A stretch of 5,839 nucleotides of DNA from an uncultured Erysipelotrichaceae bacterium (GCA_902782955.1 CACZPD010000229.1:1-5839); one strand, 5' to 3'. Shown: positions 1-5,839, counted from the stretch's first letter. Translations and numbers: made by a program. The notes: generated from the letters alone by a model not told the origin.

Positions 1-13
1 AAAGGGAGTAAAA

Positions 14-19
14 TATAAT
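14..19 (+). promoter_or_regulatory. Candidate -10 box of the tocopherol cyclase-family gene
   Basis: A perfect TATAAT hexamer lies 22 bases before the start codon. A transcript would start near position 26, just ahead of the ribosome binding site at 30-34. With a normal 17-base spacer the -35 box would fall outside the left edge of the window, so only half of the promoter can be judged. The surrounding bases are AT-rich, which makes a chance match more likely. Confidence 0.45.
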
Positions 20-29
20 ATGCAAAGCC

Positions 30-34
30 GGAGG
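30..34 (+). promoter_or_regulatory. Ribosome binding site fixing the start at 42
   Basis: GGAGG is followed by a seven-base spacer (TATATAT) and then the ATG at 42. This is ideal spacing and makes the ATG at 42 the start of the cyclase-family gene. Confidence 0.8.
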
Positions 35-41
35 TATATAT

Positions 42-1181
42 ATGTTTAATGTTCATGATCAGAGCAGGAATGCGTTTATGCTGCACGGTCCGCTGGCCCG
101 GCATGGATATGACTGGTGGTGGCATTCCTTTACGGCGGAAGATGCGGAGACGGGAGAAGAAAAACCGTTTTTCATAGAGTTTTTTGTATGTAATCCGGAG
201 TTGGGTGAAGATGTCCCGGTTCTGGGCCAGCTTCCTGAAAATCAGGAGAGCGGGAAATACCCGTCTTATCTGATGGTCAAAGCCGGCTGCTGGGGCAAAG
301 ACCACTGTCAGCTGCACCGCTTCTTCGCATGGAAGGATGTCAGGGTTCAGAAAGGTGCTCCGTATGAAATACAGGCAGATGACTGTTTTGCTTCGGAAAC
401 TGTGCTGAAAGGAAGTATTTCGATATCCCGGTCTGAAGCGGAAGAACATCCGGAATGGATGTGCGACGCGGGAGAGATGACATGGAACCTTACAATAGAC
501 AAGCAGATCGCATTCAACGTCGGGTACGGTGCTTCCAGACCGCTGCGTGAGGCAGAAGCGTTTGCTATGTACTGGTATGCGGAAGGCATGAAATCCGCCT
601 TTGCCGGAGAAATCTGCCTCAACGGAAAGAAATATATCGTTATACCGGAGAAAAGCTATGGATATGCGGATAAAAACTGGGGCAGGGATTTCACCAGTCC
701 GTGGGTCTGGCTGTCCTCAAACTGTCTGATCAGCCGAATTACCGGTAAGAAACTGGAAAACAGTGTTTTTGATATCGGCGGCGGACGTCCGAAGATCTAT
801 TTTGTCCCGCTTGACCGCAGACTTCTCGGTGTCTTCTGGTATGAAGGAAAAGAATATGACTTCAATTTTTCCCATGTATGGCTTCATGTCAAAACGGATT
901 TTTCTTTTGAAGAACATGAGGATATCGTTCTCTGGAAAGTACGGCAGGAAAACAAGTTCGCGGTTATGGAGACGGAAGTGACCTGCCGGAAGGAGGATAT
1001 GCTGTTTGTCAATTATGAGGCACCGGACGGTTCAAGGAAACACAGACGCCTGTTCAACGGCGGAAACGGGACCGGCCTCATCCGGCTGTATGAAAAAATA
1101 GAAGACAGACAGTATCTGATCGATGAGATCGAGGCATCCCATATCGGCTGTGAATACGGAGAATACGCTGAAGAACAATAA
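42..1181 (+). CDS. Tocopherol cyclase-family protein, substrate unknown
   Basis: A 379-residue soluble protein with no signal peptide or membrane segment. Recognition rests on family motifs: an N-terminal GYDWWWHSF at residues 22-30, and a central block at residues 178-227 with WYAEG, a Gly/Tyr-rich strand, then GYADKNWGRDF followed by SPWVWLSSN. The DxNWG-type core is the hallmark of the tocopherol cyclase family (Pfam Tocopherol_cycl), related by fold to lipocalin-like CrtC/AttH proteins. Plant and cyanobacterial members close the chromanol ring of vitamin E. An anaerobic Bacillota host would not be expected to make tocopherol, so the true reaction and substrate are unknown and the name describes the family only. 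The length is complete. The start is supported by GGAGG seven bases upstream. The gene appears monocistronic: a perfect -10 box precedes it and a strong hairpin begins on the last base of its stop codon. The convergent neighbour gives no functional clue. I am confident of the family, not of any catalytic activity. Confidence 0.85.
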   Translation: MFNVHDQSRNAFMLHGPLARHGYDWWWHSFTAEDAETGEEKPFFIEFFVCNPELGEDVPVLGQLPENQESGKYPSYLMVKAGCWGKDHCQLHRFFAWKDVRVQKGAPYEIQADDCFASETVLKGSISISRSEAEEHPEWMCDAGEMTWNLTIDKQIAFNVGYGASRPLREAEAFAMYWYAEGMKSAFAGEICLNGKKYIVIPEKSYGYADKNWGRDFTSPWVWLSSNCLISRITGKKLENSVFDIGGGRPKIYFVPLDRRLLGVFWYEGKEYDFNFSHVWLHVKTDFSFEEHEDIVLWKVRQENKFAVMETEVTCRKEDMLFVNYEAPDGSRKHRRLFNGGNGTGLIRLYEKIEDRQYLIDEIEASHIGCEYGEYAEEQ

Positions 1182-1217
1182 AAAAAGGAGAATTCCCTGA
1201 AGGAATTCTTCTTTTTT
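1181..1217. terminator. Bidirectional intrinsic terminator between convergent genes
   Basis: The hairpin has a perfect seven-pair core, GAATTCC (1190-1196) with GGAATTC (1202-1208), around the five-base loop CTGAA. Pairing continues outward through A-T, one G-T wobble, G-C and then six A-T pairs, giving about 16 pairs in all. The A tract at 1181-1186 and the T tract at 1212-1217 supply a U-run in both directions. It therefore ends the plus-strand cyclase-family transcript and the minus-strand flavodiiron transcript, whose stop codon is only five bases away. Confidence 0.9.
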
Positions 1218-1222
1218 AATGT

Positions 1223-3250
1223 TTACTGTTCAGCAGGTTCGAAGTCATCCCGGCCGTGCTTGCAGAGCGGGCACTGATAATCTGCCGGGAGTTCATCTCC
1301 TTCAAACGGTTCAAAATAACCGCAGATCTTGCACAGGAATCCTTTTTTCTTCTGTGTCGTTACAGCAGGTACATATTCGAAATCATCCTTGCCGTGCTTG
1401 CAGAGCGGGCAGATGTAATCATCAGGCAGATCGGCACCTTCATAGAAATAACCGCAGATCGTACATCTCCAGCCTTCCTTCTGTTCCTGGACAGGCTGTT
1501 TCTTCGGCTTGATATGCGCATGATAGTAAGCATATGTCGCGCTTGGATCGTTGGACAATACTTTCGCTTCCGTGACATCCGCAATGAACAGGGTGGATAC
1601 GCCAAGATCAAATGACTGGATCACTTCACAGCCGAATACCGCGTTTGTATATAACGGAATATACCGGATGCCGTTGGCAAGTCTGTCCGCGTACGGAATA
1701 TCAGCGAATTTATCGACATCTCTGCCGGACTGGAAGCCGAAATGCTTGAACAGGTCAAACGGGGCGTCTTCTGTTAATACGGAAACGTTGAACTTTCCGG
1801 CTTTTTTGATGATATCCGCTGTGTTGTTTTTGTTGATGACGGAAACTGCTACCTTCTTCAGTTCGCCTTCGGAAACCTGTACTGCGGAATTGATGATACA
1901 GCCATAATCCTTGCCATCCAGTTTTGAAGTCAGGATCTCCAGACCGTAGCTGAATTTGAAGAAAGCAGTCGGATCAACGGATACTTCGGCCTGCGGTGCC
2001 GGCGCAGCTGCCGGTGCCTGGACAGGTTCTGCTTTTTTCTGACCGAATGCAGGATTGATATCCTTCGCAATGGCATCTGCCAGCGCATCCAGTTCCGCCA
2101 GTTTATCTTCTTTCAATGCGGAACGGATCGTGACCGGCTCCTGGATAAATTCAGTACCCGGGAGTTTTGACAGCATTTCCTTCATCAGTTTCCCGCTCAT
2201 CGGACCCCAGGAACCGTTTTCCAGCAGGGCGATCTTCCGGTTTTTCAGATTATGGGCAACGATGTCATGGAGAAGGTTTTCCATCGTCACGAAAATACCG
2301 GCGTTGTATGTGGTTGCCGCAAATACAAGATGGCTGTTGCGGAACGCGCTTGAAACGATATTGCTGGCCGGAATCACCGATGTATCGAACATTTCTACAG
2401 GGATGCCGCGGTCTACCAGTTTGCCGGCAAGGATATTGGCCATATTTTCTGTATGGCCATAGACGCTTGCATAAGCCAGACATACGCCTTTGACTTCCGG
2501 TGTGTATGTGCTCCACAGATTGTATTTTTCCAGGAAGTCGCCGAAATGCTTCCTCCATACAAAACCGTGAAGCGGGCAGACATACGCGATCTCAAGCGCG
2601 GAAGCCTTCTTCAGGACCATCTGCACCTGCGGCCCGTATTTGCCGACGATATTCGTATAGTACCGTCTTGCTTCATCCAGCCAGTCATGCATGAAGTCAA
2701 CTTCATCCGCGAAGATATGGCCGTTCAGGGCACCGAATGTGCCGAAAGCATCGGCTGTAAAGAGGATCTTATCCGTTTTGTCATAAGTCATCATGACTTC
2801 CGGCCAGTGCACCATCGGCGCATTGACAAAGGTGAGTTCATGCTTCCCGGTGGAAAGGACATCGCCCTCATTGACTGCGTGGATCTTTCCTGTCATATCG
2901 TAGTCGAAGAACTGTCCCAGCATCGACTGGATCTTAGTGTTGCAGACAATGGTCGCTTCCGGATAGCGGTAGATCAGGTCTTCAATGGTTGCGGCATGAT
3001 CCGGTTCCATATGATGGATGACCAGATAATCGAGTTTTCTGCCGTTCAGACCATAGGCAACGTTTTCAAAGAATGTATGCCCGACAGCCTTGTCTACAGT
3101 GTCAAACAATACCGTTTTCTCATCCAGGAGAAGGTAGGAATTATAGGAAACCCCGTTGGGAACTCCATAAACGCCTTCGAAGCAGGTAAGTCTTCTGTCG
3201 TCAGCCCCGACCCAGAGCAGGTCGGATAAAACTTGTTTCGTACAATGCAT
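1223..3250 (-). CDS. fprA: Multidomain flavodiiron protein (FprA family) fused to flavin reductase and two rubredoxins
   Basis: A 675-residue cytosolic enzyme. Residues 1-245 form the metallo-beta-lactamase-like diiron domain with every expected ligand: H80, E82, D84 and H85 in HHMEPDH, then H148, D167 and H228. Residues 256-395 are a flavodoxin with the FMN phosphate loop SVYGHTE (262-268). An Ala/Pro-rich linker (about 404-425) leads to a flavin reductase-like domain (427-575). Two short-spaced rubredoxins follow, with cysteines C596/C599/C614/C617 and C640/C643/C660/C663. Family members reduce O2 to water or NO to N2O. Here the fused reductase and rubredoxins would pass electrons from NAD(P)H to the FMN/diiron site, making the protein potentially self-sufficient; that route is inferred from the domain order. 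The start is supported by GGAGG five bases upstream. The gene is monocistronic, with its own candidate promoter and a terminator just after the stop. Whether O2 or NO is the preferred substrate cannot be told from sequence. The family call is very secure. Confidence 0.97.
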   Translation of the reverse strand: MHCTKQVLSDLLWVGADDRRLTCFEGVYGVPNGVSYNSYLLLDEKTVLFDTVDKAVGHTFFENVAYGLNGRKLDYLVIHHMEPDHAATIEDLIYRYPEATIVCNTKIQSMLGQFFDYDMTGKIHAVNEGDVLSTGKHELTFVNAPMVHWPEVMMTYDKTDKILFTADAFGTFGALNGHIFADEVDFMHDWLDEARRYYTNIVGKYGPQVQMVLKKASALEIAYVCPLHGFVWRKHFGDFLEKYNLWSTYTPEVKGVCLAYASVYGHTENMANILAGKLVDRGIPVEMFDTSVIPASNIVSSAFRNSHLVFAATTYNAGIFVTMENLLHDIVAHNLKNRKIALLENGSWGPMSGKLMKEMLSKLPGTEFIQEPVTIRSALKEDKLAELDALADAIAKDINPAFGQKKAEPVQAPAAAPAPQAEVSVDPTAFFKFSYGLEILTSKLDGKDYGCIINSAVQVSEGELKKVAVSVINKNNTADIIKKAGKFNVSVLTEDAPFDLFKHFGFQSGRDVDKFADIPYADRLANGIRYIPLYTNAVFGCEVIQSFDLGVSTLFIADVTEAKVLSNDPSATYAYYHAHIKPKKQPVQEQKEGWRCTICGYFYEGADLPDDYICPLCKHGKDDFEYVPAVTTQKKKGFLCKICGYFEPFEGDELPADYQCPLCKHGRDDFEPAEQ
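1241..1339 (-). repeat. Second rubredoxin module (copy B of an intragenic tandem duplication)
   Basis: Encodes residues 638-670: CKIC, GYFEPFEGDELPADY, CPLCKHGRDDFE. At DNA level it shares 21 identical bases with the other copy (1253-1273 matches 1391-1411) and another 15 (1314-1328 matches 1446-1460). The two matches are offset by 138 and 132 bases. The six-base difference equals the two extra residues between the cysteine pairs of this copy (16 residues against 14). Confidence 0.85.
1376..1471 (-). repeat. First rubredoxin module (copy A of an intragenic tandem duplication)
   Basis: Encodes residues 594-625: CTIC, GYFYEGADLPDDY, CPLCKHGKDDFE. Only 14 residues separate the two CxxC pairs, the short spacing of rubrerythrin-type rubredoxin domains rather than the roughly 29 of classical rubredoxin. 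Both copies have Lys where the usual CPxCG has Gly after the last cysteine. A charged linker (KPKKQPVQEQKEG) separates this module from the flavin reductase domain. Confidence 0.85.
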
Positions 3251-3255
3251 TATAA

Positions 3256-3260
3256 CCTCC
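3256..3260 (-). promoter_or_regulatory. Ribosome binding site of the flavodiiron gene
   Basis: Read on the minus strand this is GGAGG, then a five-base spacer TTATA, then ATG (3250-3248). The strength and spacing fix the start codon. Confidence 0.85.
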
Positions 3261-3264
3261 GTTA

Positions 3265-3276
3265 TTGTCTAAACAA
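3265..3276. promoter_or_regulatory. Candidate operator palindrome near the flavodiiron transcription start
   Basis: TTGTCTAAACAA is an inverted repeat with one mismatched position pair. It overlaps the predicted flavodiiron transcription start (about 3270) and lies between the -10 box and the ribosome binding site, where a bound repressor would block transcription. It matches no operator I can name: a Rex site would have its TTGT and ACAA ends further apart. A chance palindrome in AT-rich DNA is quite possible. Confidence 0.2.
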
Positions 3277-3305
3277 ATTATGATGGAGCGGTATCGGGAA
3301 TTCAA
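3277..3305 (-). promoter_or_regulatory. Candidate sigma-A-type promoter of the flavodiiron gene
   Basis: On the minus strand, TTGAAT (3305-3300, 4 of 6 to consensus) is separated by exactly 17 bases from CATAAT (3282-3277, 5 of 6). Transcription would begin near 3270, giving a leader of about 20 bases that contains the GGAGG site. The leader is too short for a riboswitch. Confidence 0.5.
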
Positions 3306-3361
3306 TACTCTATTTAAGAAATACCAGGACAAGACGCAAATGTGTACAGTCTGCCGTTTTA

Positions 3362-3390
3362 TTGACATTTACATGCGGCTATGCAAAAAT
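3362..3390 (+). promoter_or_regulatory. Candidate promoter of the CNNM gene pair
   Basis: A perfect TTGACA -35 box (3362-3367) is followed after 17 bases by a weak -10 hexamer AAAAAT (3385-3390, 4 of 6). The hexamer is directly preceded by TGC, an extended -10 element. Transcription would start near 3397. Its position inside the upstream extension of the open frame argues that the real start codon lies downstream, at 3427 or close to it. Confidence 0.5.
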
Positions 3391-3407
3391 AAATTATTAT
3401 CAAGAAC

Positions 3408-3412
3408 AGGAG
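3408..3412 (+). promoter_or_regulatory. Probable ribosome binding site of the first CNNM gene
   Basis: AGGAG lies 14 bases before the ATG at 3427. That is longer than ideal, but it is the only purine-rich site near a plausible start. The TTG at 3265 and the ATG codons at 3280 and 3283 have no such site. Confidence 0.45.
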
Positions 3413-3426
3413 TGTGGTTTGTCTAT

Positions 3427-4704
3427 ATGGACGATGGCGGCGGTCGAATAGGCTGGTTATTTACAGTTATAGTATTGATATTATGTGCACTTTTTTTTGC
3501 AATGACAGAAACGGCTTTTGCCTCGGTTTCAAGGAACAGGATCCGGACATCAGCTGAAAAGGGTGACGGACGTGCGAAGACAGCATTATATATTCTTGAT
3601 CATTTCGACACGTCGATCACAACGATTCTGATCTGCACAAATATCGTCCATATCGCGGCAGCTTCTGTAGTTACGGTCAATGTTACCAGAATCTGGGGTA
3701 TTTCCGCAGTTACCATATCAACACTGATCACAACACTGGTAGTGTTCTTTTTCGGTGAAATGCTGCCGAAGAGCATTGCCAGAAAATACTGTGACAGCAT
3801 CAGTCTCAGCACAGCCGGCATTCTGTCTCTGCTTATGACAGTACTGCGTCCGGTTTCTTTTCTTTTGACCGCGATCGGAAACGGTGCGGCACACTTTGTA
3901 AAAGGTGATCCGGATGTATCGGTCACGGAAAATGAACTGTATGACATCATTGAAGATATGACCGAAGAAGGCACACTGGACGAAGAGCAGGGAGATCTGA
4001 TCTCTTCCGCCCTGCAGTTCCAGGATGTCATTGCCGGCAGTATCCTGACCAGCCGGGTCGATCTGACTGCGATCGAAGTTGATACCCCGCAGGATACGAT
4101 CCTGCAGGTTATCCGGGAAGGGAATCACAGCAGACTTCCTGTTTATGAAGGAACGATAGATCATATCATCGGCATTCTGCAGATCCGAAAATACATAAAA
4201 TCCTATATAACAAATGGTTCGATCGATGATATCCGTCCTCTGCTGGACAAACCGTATTTTGTCTATCAGACTTCCAAGATCGATGATGTTCTGGCTTCCA
4301 TGTCCCAGGCGAAGATAAACATGGCTGTCGTCCTGGATAATTACGGCGGCACACTCGGCATCATTACCGTCGAGGATATTCTGGAAGAACTTGTCGGTGA
4401 GATCTGGGATGAAGATGATGACGCCGAAGAAAATATTATTGTCATGCCTGACGGAAGCTACAGCGTCAACGCGAATGATCCGGTACTTGATGTTCTGGAT
4501 GAACTGAAAACGGATTACAGCGAGGATGTTGAGGAAGAAATGGAAAACAAGCTGATGAGTGAACTGGCACTGGAAGCCTTCCAGGAGATTCCTCATGAAG
4601 GAGATCATTTCCGTTTCCTGGATCTGGAGATCACGGTCCATCTGATGCAGCAGAACCGGATCATCCGTCTGAAAGTGGAGAAAAAAGGAGGTGAGACCGC
4701 ATGA
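3427..4704 (+). CDS. CNNM/CorC-type membrane protein (hemolysin family), first of a pair
   Basis: A 425-residue inner-membrane protein. Residues 7-155 form the CNNM transmembrane domain with about four hydrophobic segments. TM1 ends in FFAMTETAFAS, and GEMLPK (110-115) is the family's GExxPK motif. A CBS pair follows: CBS1 at about 207-265 (SRLPVYEG) and CBS2 at about 270-327 (DNYGGTLGIITVEDILEELVGEIWDE). The T314-V-E-D317 segment corresponds to the nucleotide-binding TxxD seen in CNNM proteins. Residues 335-420 are the CorC_HlyC domain. Studied relatives move or control Mg2+ and some other divalent cations; the older hemolysin name is not good evidence of toxin activity. The frame stays open back to a TTG at 3265, but those 54 extra residues lack a ribosome binding site, contain a likely promoter, and precede the usual family start just before TM1, so I chose 3427. 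The GTG at 3412 is a less likely alternative. It overlaps its paralog downstream by four bases. TM2 has unusual residues, described in the findings. Confidence 0.88.
   Translation: MDDGGGRIGWLFTVIVLILCALFFAMTETAFASVSRNRIRTSAEKGDGRAKTALYILDHFDTSITTILICTNIVHIAAASVVTVNVTRIWGISAVTISTLITTLVVFFFGEMLPKSIARKYCDSISLSTAGILSLLMTVLRPVSFLLTAIGNGAAHFVKGDPDVSVTENELYDIIEDMTEEGTLDEEQGDLISSALQFQDVIAGSILTSRVDLTAIEVDTPQDTILQVIREGNHSRLPVYEGTIDHIIGILQIRKYIKSYITNGSIDDIRPLLDKPYFVYQTSKIDDVLASMSQAKINMAVVLDNYGGTLGIITVEDILEELVGEIWDEDDDAEENIIVMPDGSYSVNANDPVLDVLDELKTDYSEDVEEEMENKLMSELALEAFQEIPHEGDHFRFLDLEITVHLMQQNRIIRLKVEKKGGETA
4687..4694 (+). promoter_or_regulatory. Strong ribosome binding site for the second CNNM gene, inside the first
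   Basis: GGAGGTGA, a full-length match to the 16S rRNA tail, lies six bases before the ATG at 4701 and within the last codons of the first CNNM gene. With the ATGA stop/start overlap (4701-4704), it indicates translational coupling with strong independent initiation. Confidence 0.85.
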
Positions 4705-5839
4705 GCCTGACGGGTTATATTATTGCGATTGCGCTTTGCGTACTCTGCTCGGCATTTTTCTCCGCTGCGGAAATGGCTTTTTCCTCGGCAAACCAGATCC
4801 GTCTGGAAAATGCCGCGGAAGAAGGCAATGCTTCCGCAGGTACCGCACTGCATATCACCGAACACTATGATGACGCGCTTTCGACGATCCTGGTCGGGAA
4901 TAACCTGGTGAATATCGCCGCTTCCTCGCTTGGATCCGTTGCCGTGCTGCTCTTCTTCGGAGAAGGGTATACCTGGCTCTCGACCCTGCTTGTGACTGTA
5001 GCAGTAATCATCTTCGGGGAAACGATTCCCAAGATCAGCGCAAAGAAAAGCGCGAACCACCTCTCACTCTTATTTTCCAGACCCCTGCGTTTCCTGATGT
5101 ATCTGTTTTACCCGGTCACCTGGATCGTTGTGAACCTGGTCAATCTGATCACGAAAAACATGAAAGGGGAAAGCGAAGCAGACGCTTCTGCCGCAGTAGA
5201 AGAACTGCATACGATCATTGAAACAGCAGAAAGCGAAGATGTCCTGGATGAGGATTCATCCGAGCTGGTCAATGCGGCAATCGATTTTGCGGACATCTCT
5301 GTTTCCGAAGTTATGACCGCAAGAGTAGATATTCTTGCCATCGATATCGACGATGACTGGGATGAGATCCTGAATACTGTCATTTCCTCGACATATTCCC
5401 GTATTCCTGTTTATGAAGACAGTATCGATAACGTGATCGGGATCCTGTCACTGAACCATTTCCTGAAACAGGTCATCGATACAAATCCATTTGATATCAG
5501 GGAGATCCTGATGCAGCCGTGCTATGTGTATAAGACGATGAAGCTGCCGGCAGTTCTTTCGACGCTTCGTGATTCCCAGCAGCATCTTGCCATTATCACG
5601 GATGAATACGGGGGAACACTCGGCGTGGTAACGCTTGAGGATGTCATGGAACAGCTTGTGGGTGAGATCTGGGATGAAACGGATGTCATCGAAAACGATC
5701 TGACCGAGATCGATGAAGATACATTCATTATTGATGGAGACACACCGATATCCTCATTCCTCGATCTGATGGAATGGGATGAGGATTTCTTCGATTTCGA
5801 AAGTGAAACGATCGGCGGCTGGTGCATTGAAATGATGGA
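4701..5839 (+). CDS. CNNM/CorC-type membrane protein (hemolysin family), second of a pair, cut by the window end
   Basis: An open frame of 379 codons with no stop before the edge; by family length about 40-70 residues are missing. The CNNM domain covers residues 3-150. TM1 carries FFSAAEMAFSSA (19-30), TM2 carries VGNNLVNIAASS (65-76), and GETIPK (106-111) is the GExxPK motif. CBS1 is at about 203-262 (SRIPVYED) and CBS2 at about 267-326 (DEYGGTLGVVTLEDVMEQLVGEIWDE), with T311-L-E-D314 at the nucleotide-binding position. The CorC_HlyC domain starts near residue 335 and is incomplete. The likely role is divalent cation transport or homeostasis at the cytoplasmic membrane, as for its neighbour. 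It is clearly a paralog of the gene just upstream, sharing its domain order and motifs, but diverged in TM1, TM2 and the loop before the CBS pair. The start is firm: a full Shine-Dalgarno six bases away and a four-base overlap with the preceding stop. The two are almost certainly co-transcribed. Confidence 0.88.
   Translation, partial: MSLTGYIIAIALCVLCSAFFSAAEMAFSSANQIRLENAAEEGNASAGTALHITEHYDDALSTILVGNNLVNIAASSLGSVAVLLFFGEGYTWLSTLLVTVAVIIFGETIPKISAKKSANHLSLLFSRPLRFLMYLFYPVTWIVVNLVNLITKNMKGESEADASAAVEELHTIIETAESEDVLDEDSSELVNAAIDFADISVSEVMTARVDILAIDIDDDWDEILNTVISSTYSRIPVYEDSIDNVIGILSLNHFLKQVIDTNPFDIREILMQPCYVYKTMKLPAVLSTLRDSQQHLAIITDEYGGTLGVVTLEDVMEQLVGEIWDETDVIENDLTEIDEDTFIIDGDTPISSFLDLMEWDEDFFDFESETIGGWCIEMM

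Noticed and set aside
1219..1512. Plus-strand frame of 97 codons with repeated Arg/Ala/Gly/His-rich segments
   Set aside because: The apparent internal repeat is only the antisense image of the duplicated rubredoxin modules.
2453..3229. Plus-strand open frame of 258 codons opposite the flavodiiron gene
   Set aside because: It is antisense to the diiron and flavodoxin domains, whose conserved motifs are unmistakable, and I recognise no protein family in its translation.
3265..3276. Rex (NADH-sensing) operator at TTGTCTAAACAA
   Set aside because: The ends resemble a Rex site, but the spacing between TTGT and ACAA is only four bases and the inner conserved bases are missing, so I kept it only as an unnamed palindrome.
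3391..3426. Mg2+-sensing riboswitch leader ahead of the CNNM pair
   Set aside because: The predicted leader is only about 30 bases with no stable stem-loops, far too short for an M-box or similar element.
3718..4641. Minus-strand open frame of 307 codons opposite the first CNNM gene
   Set aside because: The opposite strand encodes clear CNNM, CBS and CorC_HlyC motifs. The antisense translation shows no recognisable domain, so it is a shadow of the real gene.
4605..5060. Minus-strand open frame of 151 codons across the CNNM gene junction
   Set aside because: It spans the coupled stop/start of two real genes in antisense and its composition looks like a shadow.
4396..5678. Identical 18-base segment in both CNNM genes (4396-4413 and 5661-5678), possible gene conversion
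   Set aside because: It encodes the strongly conserved GEIWDE motif after CBS2, and flanking DNA has diverged, so protein constraint explains it.

Overview
The window looks like chromosomal DNA of a strictly anaerobic, mid-GC member of the Bacillota, plausibly a gut Clostridia or Erysipelotrichia lineage. The reasons are strong GGAGG-type ribosome binding sites at three of the four genes, an oxygen/NO-scavenging flavodiiron protein fused to electron-transfer domains, and tandem hemolysin/CorC-type proteins of the kind common in this phylum. The exact taxon is inference and I cannot name it. Nothing marks the window as mobile: there is no transposase, integrase, tRNA, CRISPR array or long repeat.

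Layout from left to right. Positions 1-41 hold a perfect -10 box and a ribosome binding site for a tocopherol cyclase-family protein (42-1181, +). Its stop codon runs into a long hairpin (1181-1217) with an A tract on one side and a T tract on the other, so it can end transcription from both sides. Facing it is a large minus-strand gene (1223-3250) for a multidomain flavodiiron protein: diiron metallo-beta-lactamase domain, flavodoxin, flavin reductase, then two tandem short-spaced rubredoxins. A divergent intergenic region (3251-3426) carries a candidate promoter for each flanking gene and a small palindrome near the flavodiiron transcription start. The right side is a translationally coupled pair of CNNM/CorC-type membrane proteins (3427-4704, and 4701 to beyond the window end), each with a four-helix CNNM domain, a CBS pair and a C-terminal CorC_HlyC domain (incomplete in the second).

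How the genes relate. The flavodiiron protein is a self-contained electron chain that should reduce O2 or NO to water or N2O using reduced pyridine nucleotide. The CNNM pair probably transports divalent cations (Mg2+ and similar) or helps keep them in balance, perhaps as a heterodimer. The tocopherol cyclase-like protein has no obvious tocopherol pathway nearby, so its substrate is unknown. The three transcription units look independent. I see no new multi-gene system here. The items most worth a second look are the flavodiiron domain architecture with its internal rubredoxin duplication, the orphan cyclase-like protein, and the asymmetric CNNM pair.
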